Below, in pieces: positions 43,229 through 51,442 of a DNA stretch of 64,000 nt. Source of the stretch: Oceanimonas sp. GK1 (GTDB lineage Bacteria; Pseudomonadota; Gammaproteobacteria; Enterobacterales; Aeromonadaceae); NCBI RefSeq assembly GCF_000243075.1, contig NC_016745.1, forward strand, positions 1,753,001 through 1,817,000, in the 5' to 3' direction. The translations under genes were made by a program, and so were the position numbers. Within the stretch, counting starts at the first letter, position 1. Each line of letters begins with the position of its first letter. The notes beneath the pieces were generated by a model, which did not search any database, was not told where the DNA came from, and saw only the letters and a list, made by a program, of their open reading frames with translations.

Positions 43229-44734
43229 ATGACACAACTGGTTCTGGTGGTGGATGAACTCAGCGCCTGGGCGCCCTACTTTCCCAGCGAAAACCTGGTG
43301 GACTTTCACACCTACCTGGCCCAGCCGCCGGTGAAAAACGCGCCGCGCACCCGGGTGATCAACCTGTGCCGTACCGAGAGGTACCTGTCCAACGGTTACT
43401 ACTGCTCGTTGCTGGCGGAAGCCCGGGGCCAGAAGGTGATCCCGTCGGTGTCGACCCTCAACAACCTGCGCAACAAGGGGCTGTTCGCCTTTGGTTTTGA
43501 TGGGGTGTCCGAGGCGCTTGATGCCTGGCACGGCGCCAGCGAGGCGGGGGCCAAACTAAAACTGAAAAGCTGCTTCGGCCAGTGTGCCGTGCCTGGGCTT
43601 GAAAGCCTGTGCCGGGAGCTGTTTGAGCGGCTGCCTTGTCCCATTCTGGAGCTGACCTTCAAGCGCCGCAGCCGCTGGGAGCTGACCGGCCTGGCGACCC
43701 TGTCACCCCGGGAGCTGGCGGGGGAGGAGGAAGATCAGTTTGCCGACGCCCTGGACAAGTACTCCCGCATCATCTGGCGCCAGCCCCGCTCGGCCAAGCG
43801 CTACCGTTACGATCTGGCCATGCTGGTTAATCCGGAGGAAGCGCTGCCACCCTCGGACGCGGCGGCGCTGAAGCGTTTTGTTCGCGCCGGCGAGCGGGCC
43901 GGGGTCAACGTGGAGATGATCACCCGTAAGGATTACCAGCGGCTGGCGGAATACGATGGCCTCTTTATTCGTGAGACCACCGCCATCGATCACCATACCT
44001 TTCGTTTTGCCCAGAAGGCGGAGCACGAAGGCCTGGTGGTGATTGACTCGCCCAGCTCCATTTTGCGCTGTGCCAACAAGGTGTTTCTGGCCGAGAGCTT
44101 TGCCCGCAACGGCGTGCCGGCCCCGAAAACCCTGATGGTCAACCCCAAGCAGAAAGACGCCGCCGACTGGCTGGAGCGCGAGCTGGGGTACCCCTTGGTG
44201 CTGAAAATTCCGGACGGGGCCTTTTCCCGGGGAGTGTACCGGGCGGCGGACCGGGCCGCTCTGGTGGACACCCTGGCCAGGTTGCGCAACGCCTCGGCAT
44301 TGGTGCTGGCCCAGGAGTATTTTTTCACCGAGTTCGACTGGCGCATCGGCGTGCTCAACCACCAGCCGATTTTTGCCTGCAAGTATTTCATGGTGAAAGG
44401 CCACTGGCAGATCTACCGCCACAACGACGGCAAGGAAGCGGACTCCGGCGGTTTTGTGACCCTGCCCACCCATGAGGCGCCGCCGGCGGTGATTAACGCC
44501 GCGCTCAAGGCGGTGAAGCCCATCGGCGACGGCCTCTACGGCGTGGACATCAAGGAAGGCAAGGGCCGGGTGGCGGTGATTGAGGTGAACGATAACCCCA
44601 ACATCGATCACGGCGTGGAGGACGTGTTCCTCAAGGATCGGCTCTACGACATGGTGATCGAGGACTTCGTGCGCCGGTTTGAACAGGACCGGCAGGCCGT
44701 CGTCGCCAAAAAGGGCCGGCGCGACGGCCGCTGA
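43229..44734 (+). CDS. RimK-like ATP-grasp ligase with N-terminal RLAN domain
   Basis: A 501-residue amino-acid ligase type protein. The N-terminal 150 residues form the RLAN region (LVLVVDELSAWAPYFPSENL; RTRVINLCRTERYLSNGYYC). The C-terminal half is a RimK-like ATP-grasp with GYPLVLKIPDGAFSRGVYR (ATP-binding Lys), LAQEYFFTEFDWRIGVL and the metal-binding end VIEVNDNPNIDHGVED. The start is the ATG at 43229; a TTG seven codons upstream is less likely. These enzymes join amino acids to a peptide or protein end. The divergent GNAT-C39 gene is its usual partner. The target is unknown. Confidence 0.86.
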   Translation: MTQLVLVVDELSAWAPYFPSENLVDFHTYLAQPPVKNAPRTRVINLCRTERYLSNGYYCSLLAEARGQKVIPSVSTLNNLRNKGLFAFGFDGVSEALDAWHGASEAGAKLKLKSCFGQCAVPGLESLCRELFERLPCPILELTFKRRSRWELTGLATLSPRELAGEEEDQFADALDKYSRIIWRQPRSAKRYRYDLAMLVNPEEALPPSDAAALKRFVRAGERAGVNVEMITRKDYQRLAEYDGLFIRETTAIDHHTFRFAQKAEHEGLVVIDSPSSILRCANKVFLAESFARNGVPAPKTLMVNPKQKDAADWLERELGYPLVLKIPDGAFSRGVYRAADRAALVDTLARLRNASALVLAQEYFFTEFDWRIGVLNHQPIFACKYFMVKGHWQIYRHNDGKEADSGGFVTLPTHEAPPAVINAALKAVKPIGDGLYGVDIKEGKGRVAVIEVNDNPNIDHGVEDVFLKDRLYDMVIEDFVRRFEQDRQAVVAKKGRRDGR

Positions 44735-44737
44735 GGG

Positions 44738-45208
44738 TCAGAGGCAGTCGGTCTCGCCGCGCCTGAGCGGATCGGGTTTGGCCTGGCCGCTGGCGCAAAA
44801 GCCGAGTGAAGCCGAGTTCAGGCAGTAGCGCAGGCCGGTGGGCGGCGGGCCGTCGGGAAAGACGTGGCCGAGGTGGCTGTCGCAGCGGGCGCAGCGGATT
44901 TCCACCCGGCGCATGCCGTGGCTCATATCTGCCAGCTCGCGAATGTGATCCGGGTGATAGGGCGCGTAAAAGCTGGGCCAGCCGGAGCCCGACTCAAACT
45001 TGCAGGCGGAGGAAAACAGCGGCAGGGCGCACAGCCGGCAGACGTAGCTGCCTTCCTCGTGATTGTCGAGCAGGCCGCCACAAAAGGGCGCCTCCGTGCC
45101 CTGGCTCAGCAGAATGCGGCGCTCTTCCGGGCTGAGCTCTGCGGCCAGGGCCTGCCGCTGGGCCTCGTCCGGCGGCGTGAGATCATAAGGGCTGGGAGTC
45201 TGGGCCAT
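44738..45208 (-). CDS. msrB: Methionine-R-sulfoxide reductase B
   Basis: A 156-residue MsrB. The two zinc-binding CxxC pairs are CRLC and CARC. FESGSGWPSFYAP and DSHLGHVFPDGPPPTGLRYC precede the catalytic Cys in RYCLNSASL. It reduces the R-epimer of methionine sulfoxide. It starts 2 bp after msrA, so msrA-msrB form an operon for repair of oxidised methionine. It converges with the ATP-grasp gene (3 bp between stops). Confidence 0.95.
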   Translation of the reverse strand: MAQTPSPYDLTPPDEAQRQALAAELSPEERRILLSQGTEAPFCGGLLDNHEEGSYVCRLCALPLFSSACKFESGSGWPSFYAPYHPDHIRELADMSHGMRRVEIRCARCDSHLGHVFPDGPPPTGLRYCLNSASLGFCASGQAKPDPLRRGETDCL

Positions 45209-45210
45209 GT

Positions 45211-45825
45211 TCAGATGTCCTTTTTCAACCGGTGTTTGTAGTAATGGTGCACCTTGGCCACCTTGGGCTGGGCCACGGCGGCGATATAGGGCTGGTCGGG
45301 ATGGCGTGCGGCGTAGTCCTGGTGATGGTCCTCGGCGGGGTAAAAGGCCTCCAGCGGCTCCAGGGTGGTAACGATGGGCCGATGAAAGGCGCCGGCCTGC
45401 TCCAGCCGTTCGATATACTCCTGCACCAGGGTGCGTTCCTGCTCATCCTGCCAGAACACCGCCGAGCGGTACTGGGTGCCGGTGTCGTTGCCCTGGCGGT
45501 TGAGCTGGGTGGGATCGTGGGCGATGCCGAAAAACACCTTCAGCAGTGTGGCCGGGCCGATGCGGGCACTGTCGTAGGTGATGCGAATGGCTTCGGCATG
45601 GCGGGTGGTGCCGGTACACACCGCCGGGTAGTTGGCGCTGTCGGCGTCGCCGCCGGCATAGCCCGAGACGACCTCCAGCACGCCGTCCAGCTGCCGGTAC
45701 ACCGCCTCGGTGCACCAGAAGCAGCCACCGGCCAATACCAGTGTGCGCTCGCCCGTATGGCGAAAGGCGCTGTCGTCGATATCGGGAAAGTCGTTGGGCA
45801 ACAGGCCCAGAACCTCGTCGGTCAT
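45211..45825 (-). CDS. msrA: Methionine-S-sulfoxide reductase A
   Basis: A 204-residue MsrA with the active site GGCFWCTEAVYRQLDGV, SGYAGGDADSANYPAVCTG, and the conserved NRQGNDTGTQYRSAVFW and AEDHHQDY. The start is the ATG at 45823-45825, behind a GAGGAG site; longer in-frame sequence overlaps the divergent permease and lacks similarity. It repairs the S-epimer of methionine sulfoxide with the adjacent MsrB. No export signal, so cytoplasmic. Confidence 0.95.
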   Translation of the reverse strand: MTDEVLGLLPNDFPDIDDSAFRHTGERTLVLAGGCFWCTEAVYRQLDGVLEVVSGYAGGDADSANYPAVCTGTTRHAEAIRITYDSARIGPATLLKVFFGIAHDPTQLNRQGNDTGTQYRSAVFWQDEQERTLVQEYIERLEQAGAFHRPIVTTLEPLEAFYPAEDHHQDYAARHPDQPYIAAVAQPKVAKVHHYYKHRLKKDI

Positions 45826-45949
45826 GGGGTTCTCCTCCTCATAGTGTCGGCCTACGTTACCATAGCCAAAGGTCGGGGCAAGGCTCACTGTTGCCTTGCG
45901 GCACATCCTGTTAATCTTGGCACCTTTGTTGTCGTTAACCTGGAAAACA

Positions 45950-46729
45950 ATGGAACTGGATTTGCTGACCCTGGGGTTGCTGGCGCTGGCAGCCCTGCTG
46001 GCGGGCTTTATTGACGCCATTGCCGGCGGCGGCGGGCTGATTACGGTGCCGGCGCTGCTGGCGACCGGCATGCCCCCCACCATGGCGCTGGCCACCAACA
46101 AGCTGCAAAGCTGCTTCGGCTCCTTTTCGGCGTCCTTTTACTACCTGCGCCGGGGGCTTATTGACTGGCGCACCATGAAATGGGCGGTGGCCTGCACCTT
46201 TGTCGGCAGCATGCTCGGCACCCTGTTGGTACAGCGTATTGACGCCGCTGTGCTGGAAAAGGTGCTTCCCTTTCTGCTGGCGGCCTTTGCGCTGTATTTT
46301 CTGTTTTCCCCCAGGGTGGGGGATGAAGACAGAAACCGGCGGCTGGGGGTGATCCCCTTTGCCCTGGTGGTGGGGACCGGCGTGGGCTTTTACGACGGCT
46401 TTTTCGGCCCCGGCACCGGCTCCTTTTTTGCCTTGGGTTTTATCGCCCTGGCCGGCTACAACATGGCCAAGGCCACGGCCCATACCAAGCTGCTGAACTT
46501 TACCTCCAATATCGCCTCGCTGCTGTTTTTTATTCTGGGTGGGCAGGTGGTGTGGATTGCCGGTCTGGCCATGGCCGGCGGCCAGTTTCTGGGGGCCAGG
46601 CTCGGCTCCAACATGGTGGTTACCAAGGGCACCCGCATTATTCGACCCATGCTGGTGACGGTGTCGCTGGTGATGTCGGCCCGGCTGTTGTGGCAACAGT
46701 ACCCGCAACTGTTCAGCTGGATAGGCTGA
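45950..46729 (+). CDS. TSUP/TauE-SafE family permease (YfcA-like)
   Basis: A 259-residue membrane protein with about eight hydrophobic segments and TSUP motifs GFIDAIAGGGGLITVPALL, ATNKLQSCFGSFSASF and GFYDGFFGPGTGSFFALGF. The ATG at 45950 begins MELDLLTLG; upstream in-frame codons are promoter region. TSUP proteins move sulfur or carbon anions such as sulfite and sulfoacetate; the YfcA branch has no assigned substrate. Its stop is one base before the btuC start, so it is probably co-transcribed with btuCD. Confidence 0.85.
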   Translation: MELDLLTLGLLALAALLAGFIDAIAGGGGLITVPALLATGMPPTMALATNKLQSCFGSFSASFYYLRRGLIDWRTMKWAVACTFVGSMLGTLLVQRIDAAVLEKVLPFLLAAFALYFLFSPRVGDEDRNRRLGVIPFALVVGTGVGFYDGFFGPGTGSFFALGFIALAGYNMAKATAHTKLLNFTSNIASLLFFILGGQVVWIAGLAMAGGQFLGARLGSNMVVTKGTRIIRPMLVTVSLVMSARLLWQQYPQLFSWIG

Positions 46730-46730
46730 G

Positions 46731-47756
46731 ATGAGTCTTCACCCGCTGGGGCTGAGCGGCTTGCTTGGCGCCCAGCAGCGGCGCTATCACCGCTGGTTGC
46801 TGGGCCTGGGCCTGGTGCTGATCGCCTCGGTGCTGCTCAGCCTGCAATCGGGTGCGGTGGGCGTGGGGCTGGAGGCGCTGTGGCGGCCGGTGTCGGCGCT
46901 GGAGCAGCAGGTGTTCTGGCAACTGCGGCTGCCGCGCACCCTGCTGGCGGTGCTGGTGGGGGCCAGCCTGGCGCTGTGCGGCGCCGTGCTGCAGGTGTTG
47001 CTGCACAACCCCCTGGCCGAGCCGGGGCTGATTGGCATTTCCAGCGGCGCCAGCCTGGCGGCGGTACTGACCCTGTCGCTGGCGGGCTGGCTGGGTTGGA
47101 ATCTGCCCCACTGGGGCGTGTCGCTGGCGGCTTTTGTCGGCGCCCTGGTGGTGACGGCGCTGTTGATGCTGCTGGCCCGGCGCCGGCTGGGGCAGGGGGC
47201 CTTGCTGCTGTTTGGGGTGGCGGTGGGCATTTTTGCCAACGCCATGCTGACCTGGCTGCTGTATCTGGCCGACGACGCTTCGCTGCGTACCTTTCTGTTC
47301 TGGATGATGGGCAGCCTGGGCTACGGCCAGCGGCTGTCCTGGGGCTGGTGGATTCCGGCAATCCTTGCGCTGCTGTGGCTGGTACGCCAGGGCGGGCGGC
47401 TGGACCTGCTGGCGCTGGGCGAACAGCAGGCAAGGCTGCTGGGCCTGAATGCCCACCGCTTGCGCCCCAAACTGGTGTTGGCGGTGTGCCTGCTTACCGC
47501 CTTCAGCGTGGCCATGGCCGGGGTGATCGGCTTTGTGGGGCTGGTGGTGCCGCATTTGCTGCGGCTGCTGGCCGGCGGGCGCCAGCGCTTTCTGCTGCCG
47601 GCGTCGGCCCTGGCCGGCGCCGCCCTGCTGGTGCTGGCGGATGTGGTGGCGCGGCAAACCCTGGTGAGCGGTGAGTTACCCATTGGCGCCGTGACCGCCA
47701 CCCTGGGGGCACCGGTGTTTGTGTGGTTACTGGTGAAACGCCATGCTGACGCTTGA
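46731..47756 (+). CDS. btuC: Vitamin B12 ABC transporter permease
   Basis: A 341-residue FecCD-family permease with about ten TM helices. RLPRTLLAVLVGASLALCGAVLQVLLHNPLAEPGLIGISSGASLAA is the usual conserved N-terminal stretch (about residues 66-111), and VIGFVGLVVPHLLRLL and GELPIGAVTATLGAPVFVWLL close it. The BtuC subgroup is favoured over siderophore permeases by overall resemblance and by the BtuD-like partner. No btuF or btuB lies in the window and no cobalamin riboswitch is visible upstream. It overlaps btuD by 14 bp. Confidence 0.85.
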   Translation: MSLHPLGLSGLLGAQQRRYHRWLLGLGLVLIASVLLSLQSGAVGVGLEALWRPVSALEQQVFWQLRLPRTLLAVLVGASLALCGAVLQVLLHNPLAEPGLIGISSGASLAAVLTLSLAGWLGWNLPHWGVSLAAFVGALVVTALLMLLARRRLGQGALLLFGVAVGIFANAMLTWLLYLADDASLRTFLFWMMGSLGYGQRLSWGWWIPAILALLWLVRQGGRLDLLALGEQQARLLGLNAHRLRPKLVLAVCLLTAFSVAMAGVIGFVGLVVPHLLRLLAGGRQRFLLPASALAGAALLVLADVVARQTLVSGELPIGAVTATLGAPVFVWLLVKRHADA

Positions 47757-48486
47757 GGCGCTTGAGGTAGCTGACCGGGTCGGGCCGGTCAGCGGCACTC
47801 TTGACCCCGGCCGCCTGACCCTGCTGGTGGGTCCCAACGGTAGCGGCAAGTCGAGCCTGCTGCTGGCGGCGGCCGGGCTGCTGGACGCCAACGGCCAGAT
47901 ATCTTTGTCCGGCAAGGACATGGGGGCTCTGGATCTGGCGGAGCTGGCGCGGCTTAGGGCCATGCTGGTGCAGCATTCGGTGCTGCCGGCCGGATTAAAA
48001 GGCTATGAGCTGCTGGCCCTGGGCGTGCACGGCGAGGTGAGCGAAACCGCCTGTGAGGAAATGGCGCACTTAAGCGGTTACCTCAAGCTCGACGCCCTCT
48101 ATGCCCGGTCGCTGTCAGCGCTGTCCGGCGGTGAGCAGCAGCGGTTATTGATTGCCAAAACCCTGCTGCAGGTGTCGCCCCGGTTGAATCCCGAGGCGTG
48201 TCTGTTGTTGCTGGACGAGCCGCTGGCGGGACTTGACTGGCAGCATCAATTGGCGACCCTGCGGCTGCTGCGCCATTATGCCGCGCAGGGCCTGACGGTG
48301 GTGGCCTCCATTCACGACATTAACCTGGCCGCTCAGTTCGGCGACGACATCTGGTGCCTGCACCGGGGTAGGCTGGTGGCTCACGGCGGCCCCGAGGTGC
48401 TAACCCCCGAGCTGGTGGCCGAGGTGTTTGAGGTGAAGGTTAGGCTGCTGGAGCAGGACGGCCAGCGGTTGTTGTTGCCGGAATAA
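47743..48486 (+). CDS. btuD: Vitamin B12 ABC transporter ATP-binding protein
   Basis: A 247-residue ABC ATPase with Walker A LLVGPNGSGKSSLL, signature LSALSGGEQQRLLIAK, Walker B CLLLLDEPLAGLDW and the H-loop VVASIHDINLAA. It is close to BtuD in length and in the N-terminal VGPVSGTL arrangement. It overlaps btuC, giving translational coupling. Its stop lies 10 bp before a heptanucleotide repeat array interrupted by the IS3 element. Confidence 0.87.
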   Translation: MLTLEALEVADRVGPVSGTLDPGRLTLLVGPNGSGKSSLLLAAAGLLDANGQISLSGKDMGALDLAELARLRAMLVQHSVLPAGLKGYELLALGVHGEVSETACEEMAHLSGYLKLDALYARSLSALSGGEQQRLLIAKTLLQVSPRLNPEACLLLLDEPLAGLDWQHQLATLRLLRHYAAQGLTVVASIHDINLAAQFGDDIWCLHRGRLVAHGGPEVLTPELVAEVFEVKVRLLEQDGQRLLLPE

Positions 48487-48496
48487 ATGTTTGAAA

Positions 48497-48517
48497 GTGA
48501 GGGGTAAGGGGTGAGGA
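48497..48517 (+). repeat. Heptanucleotide tandem repeat, locus 2 (left of IS3)
   Basis: Units GTGAGGG, GTAAGGG, GTGAGGA. Without the IS, this array would face the inverted array at 49785-49819 across only a few bases. The first copy of the IS target duplication overlaps its right end. Confidence 0.75.
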
Positions 48518-48550
48518 GATGGAGTGGCCCCGATAAAGTAGACACTTAAG

Positions 48551-49360
48551 TTAAGCGGCAGCTGCGTAGGCATTGGGAGTTATTCCTCCCAGCGCCATGT
48601 GGCGCCGCACTTTCGGGTAATACTCGTCCGTATAATACCGGACTTCATCTGCCATTTCGTCTCTTCCGAGCATTCCTAATGGATGTGTCCATTCCTTCTT
48701 GAGCAGCGCGAAGAAGCTTTCCGAACAGGCGTTATCCCAGCAGTTACCTCGCCGAGACATGCTGATGGTGATTCCCCGTGTAGTGAGCCATCTCATCACC
48801 TCTTCGCTGCGATACTGACTCCCCTGGTCAGAGTGGAACAACAACTGTGTCCCATCTGGCCGCTGATGTTGCCATGCCTGCTCAAGGGCCTCCAGCACCA
48901 GCTGGGCGCTATTGATGGCACCCATGGCTCGGCTCACCACGCGACGTGTACCCAGGTCCAGGACTACTGCGATGTAGAGCCAGCCTTCGTGGCACCGGAT
49001 TTGAGTAATATCTGATACCCAGACTCGATTTGCCGCACCAACCGAGAAGCGGCGATTCAGCAAGTTCGGTAGCACAGGCAAGAATGATGTCGGCTTTTGA
49101 TACCCTGCTTTAAGAGCCGTGCATGAATGGTAACCAGCGTCTCTCAGCAAGCGCTGAACCTGGTTCTTGCCGCAGCAGAACCCGGCATCCCGTGCTTCCA
49201 GCCACAGCTTGCGATAACCCGGCACATTCTTCTGTTGCCTGGCTCGCTCGAGCAGGAAGGTTTTCAGAGTTTGTCGCTTGATGACACGTTCTCCCGGAGC
49301 ATGCTGACGTGCTCGCCAACGATAATATCCCGCTCGTGACACATTGAGTACTTCACACAT
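48551..49360 (-). CDS. IS3-family transposase OrfB (DDE integrase domain)
   Basis: A 269-residue catalytic part from an internal ATG. It has an HTH_21-type region (VPGYRKLWLEARDAGF) and an rve integrase core with D in WVSDITQIR, D in LLFHSDQGSQY and E in NACSESFFALLKKE, giving the DDE triad. The same frame stays open upstream to the slippery heptamer in orfA (49444-49450). It is therefore normally made as an OrfAB fusion by -1 frameshifting; the junction would read KKGARVLRQAQQ. Not interrupted. Confidence 0.93.
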   Translation of the reverse strand: MCEVLNVSRAGYYRWRARQHAPGERVIKRQTLKTFLLERARQQKNVPGYRKLWLEARDAGFCCGKNQVQRLLRDAGYHSCTALKAGYQKPTSFLPVLPNLLNRRFSVGAANRVWVSDITQIRCHEGWLYIAVVLDLGTRRVVSRAMGAINSAQLVLEALEQAWQHQRPDGTQLLFHSDQGSQYRSEEVMRWLTTRGITISMSRRGNCWDNACSESFFALLKKEWTHPLGMLGRDEMADEVRYYTDEYYPKVRRHMALGGITPNAYAAAA

Positions 49361-49410
49361 TATCGAGACCCGCCAGCGTTGACTTCGGTGAGCCTCGATA
49401 AAGGCAAACC

Positions 49411-49728
49411 TTACTTGCTGTGCTTGGCGAAGTACTCTTGCGCCTTTTTTAGGATTTCGTTCTCCAGCTCTTTTCGTTCAAGCAGCTTCTTCAGTCGAGC
49501 ATTTTCACGCTCCAGATCCTGCAAACTTTTTTCTGGTCCGATGTTTTCAACTGCTTTGTCAGATGATTTCTTGGTCATGATCCACTCTCTGCGCCAGCGA
49601 CTCAATTGGTTAGGATGGATCCCGAGTCTGCCAGCAAGCTGAGCTTGTGTCTCTGTGGTGGATAGCGAGGCCTCGACGGCCTCACGTTTGAATGCATCGC
49701 TAAAGTGACGGTGGGGTTTGTACTTCAT
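49411..49728 (-). CDS. IS3-family transposase OrfA
   Basis: A 105-residue HTH_Tnp_1 protein: FSDAFKREAVEASL, then LAGRLGIHPNQLSRWRRE as recognition helix region, then a leucine-zipper coiled coil (LERENARLKKLLERKELE). The A-AAA-AAG slippery sequence (49444-49450, minus strand) lies in the codons for LKK. It binds the IS ends and regulates transposition; the fusion with OrfB is the transposase. Confidence 0.93.
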   Translation of the reverse strand: MKYKPHRHFSDAFKREAVEASLSTTETQAQLAGRLGIHPNQLSRWRREWIMTKKSSDKAVENIGPEKSLQDLERENARLKKLLERKELENEILKKAQEYFAKHSK

Positions 49729-49784
49729 AACACCTTCTCATTAAATGAAGGTGTCTACTTTTTTCGGGCCAGTCCAAGATGGTC

Positions 49785-49819
49785 ACTTCACTCTTCACCC
49801 CTCACACCTAACCCCTCAC
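49785..49819 (-). repeat. Heptanucleotide tandem repeat, locus 3 (right of IS3)
   Basis: Five contiguous units on the minus strand: GTGAGGG, GTTAGGT, GTGAGGG, GTGAAGA, GTGAAGT. The first units encode the last residues and the TAG stop of the DAHP synthase. Inverted relative to locus 2. Confidence 0.78.
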
Positions 49820-50851
49820 CGCTTGATAAAGCCGTGCTAATACTTGCTCGCTGTCATTCCAGCCCAGGCAGGCGTCGGTGATGCTTTGACCGAATACCGG
49901 CGCCTTGCCGCCTACCACCTCCTGACGGCCGGGCTCGATAAAGCTCTCGATCATCACCCCGGCAATAAAACGGCTGCCAGCCTCAAGCTGGCGGCAAATA
50001 TCATCGGCCACATCCAGTTGGCGTTGGTACTGTTTTCGGCTGTTGCCATGGCTCAGATCCACCACCATGTGAGTGGGCAGGCCGGCGGCCTTCAGACCCT
50101 CCGCGGCGCTGGCAATGCTGTGCTCGTCGTAATTGGGCTCGCTGCCGCCACGCAAAATCACATGGCCATAAGGATTGCCGTCGGTCTGGTAGATGCTCAT
50201 CTTTCCGTCTTTATCCGGCGAGCAGAAAATATGGCCGTGGGCGGCGGCGCGCACCGCGTCCAGGGCAATCTGAATATTGCCGTCGGTGCCGTTTTTAAAG
50301 CCCACCGGGCACGACAGCGCCGAGGCCATTTCCCGGTGGATCTGGCTTTCGGTGGTGCGCGCGCCGATGGCGCCCCAGCTGATCAGATCGGCAATATACT
50401 GGCCGGTCACCATATCCAGGAATTCGGTGGCGGTGGGCAGGCCCAGGGTGTTGATGTCGCCCAACAGTTTGCGGGCCAGGGCCAGGCCGGTGTTCACATC
50501 AAAGCTGCCGTCCAGGTGCGGGTCGTTGATGAGCCCCTTCCAGCCCACTATGGTGCGGGGCTTTTCAAAATAGGTGCGCATTACGATGCACAGTTTGTCG
50601 GCGTAGCGGGCCTTAAGCGTCACCAGCCGTTCGGCGTAGGCCAGGGCGGCGGCCGGGTCGTGAATGGAGCAGGGGCCGATGATCACCAGCAGTTTGTGGC
50701 TATGGCCGGTGAGAATGGCCTCAATCTCGGCCCGGGCCTTGAGCACGGTGGCCGACATGGCCTCGGTGAGCGGGTAGCGCTCGGCCAGCTGGTGCGGGGT
50801 GATCAGGGTCGCCAGTGGGCGGCTTCTCAGTTCGTCGGTGGGGAAGGGCAT
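49808..50851 (-). CDS. aroH: DAHP synthase, Trp-sensitive type
   Basis: A 347-residue class I 3-deoxy-D-arabino-heptulosonate-7-phosphate synthase, first step of the shikimate pathway. It contains LLVIIGPCSIHDPAAALAYA, MRTYFEKPRTIVGWKGLIND, ADLISWGAIGARTTESQIH, SALSCPVGFKNGTDGN and DLSHGNSRKQ. The segments and the N-terminus PTDELRSRPLATLITP resemble AroH more than AroF or AroG. The ATG at 50849-50851 matches E. coli AroH; an ATG seven codons upstream is possible. No Trp-rich leader peptide is visible, so feedback inhibition or TrpR control would be the regulation. The stop lies in repeat locus 3. Confidence 0.9.
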   Translation of the reverse strand: MPFPTDELRSRPLATLITPHQLAERYPLTEAMSATVLKARAEIEAILTGHSHKLLVIIGPCSIHDPAAALAYAERLVTLKARYADKLCIVMRTYFEKPRTIVGWKGLINDPHLDGSFDVNTGLALARKLLGDINTLGLPTATEFLDMVTGQYIADLISWGAIGARTTESQIHREMASALSCPVGFKNGTDGNIQIALDAVRAAAHGHIFCSPDKDGKMSIYQTDGNPYGHVILRGGSEPNYDEHSIASAAEGLKAAGLPTHMVVDLSHGNSRKQYQRQLDVADDICRQLEAGSRFIAGVMIESFIEPGRQEVVGGKAPVFGQSITDACLGWNDSEQVLARLYQAVRG

Positions 50852-50906
50852 GGTATGGCCTGCTTGAATCATGACGTGCGGCAGCACAATGCCCTTAACA
50901 TAACCA

Positions 50907-50935
50907 AAAGCCGTGGCAGGGAAAACCACGGCTTT
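50907..50935 (-). terminator. Terminator between the VOC gene and aroH
   Basis: AAAGCCGTGG, a 9-base loop, CCACGGCTTT, followed by TTGG on the minus strand. It ends the glyoxalase-fold gene and separates it from aroH. Confidence 0.7.
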
Positions 50936-50967
50936 GGAATTTTATGCGGTCAACGTATTTTCAGGGC

Positions 50968-51369
50968 TTAACTGAAACGCTGGCCGGAGATGGCCGGATG
51001 GTAGATGGGCTGGATCACATTGCCTGCGGGATCGGTAATGTGAAAGCTGCGGGCGCCGTCCCGGTGATCGTGGGGCTGGTCCAGCAGGGTCACGCCCTTG
51101 GCCTTGAAGTACTGGTACCATTGCTCCAGCTCTTCCTTGGTGTCGACGATAAAGCCAAAGTGATCCATGCGCTGGACGCCGCTGGCGGGCTCGTCGGCGC
51201 GGCCCAGCGACAGGTTGTCGTTGCCGCAGGTGAGGTACACCAAGTTGTCGCTGGCACGGTTGAGGATCTCCATGCCCATGATCTCGGTGTAGAACTGGAC
51301 GCATTCCTCCAGGTTGGGCATGGTAAAGGCGATGTGGCGCATGCCGTTAAAACGACCGGGTCTGTCCAT
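50968..51369 (-). CDS. VOC/glyoxalase-fold protein
   Basis: A 133-residue vicinal-oxygen-chelate domain protein. MRHIAFTMPNLEECVQFYTE, GMEILNRAS, MDHFGFIVDTKEELEQW and SFHITDPAGNVIQPIYHP show the paired beta-alpha-beta-beta-beta modules; possible metal ligands are the His near residue 12, His 70 and the final Glu/Gln region. It resembles lactoylglutathione lyase-like and extradiol dioxygenase-like proteins, but the pattern is too general for a reaction. It is divergent from the small monooxygenase-like gene at 51443, which suggests a shared detoxification or quinone-related task; that is speculation. Confidence 0.82.
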   Translation of the reverse strand: MDRPGRFNGMRHIAFTMPNLEECVQFYTEIMGMEILNRASDNLVYLTCGNDNLSLGRADEPASGVQRMDHFGFIVDTKEELEQWYQYFKAKGVTLLDQPHDHRDGARSFHITDPAGNVIQPIYHPAISGQRFS

Positions 51370-51442
51370 TCTGGGCTCCTTGGAAGTTACCTGAATATTT
51401 GTGTACTATTTGTTGAATTTAAATAAACAAATGGAGTTTACA

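Larger units (their letters stand above)
48520..49776 (-). mobile_element. IS3-family insertion sequence, intact
   Basis: A 1257-bp element with terminal inverted repeats TGGAGTGGCCCCGATAAAGT (left) and TGGACTGGCCCGAAAAAAGT (right, read inward), ending in TG...CA. A 3-bp target duplication AGA occurs at 48517-48519 and 49777-49779. It carries overlapping orfA and orfB with a programmed frameshift signal. Both reading frames are open and the DDE residues are present, so it looks recently inserted and functional. It sits between the convergent genes btuD and the DAHP synthase, inside a heptanucleotide repeat array. Confidence 0.93.

Noticed and set aside
48525-49771. Shorter boundaries for the IS3 element at the TGGCCC repeats
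   Set aside because: They give no target duplication, while 48520-49776 gives TG...CA ends and a matching AGA on both sides.
50852-50968. Trp leader-peptide attenuator before aroH
   Set aside because: The hairpin at 50907-50935 fits a terminator for the upstream VOC gene and no Trp-rich short frame was found.
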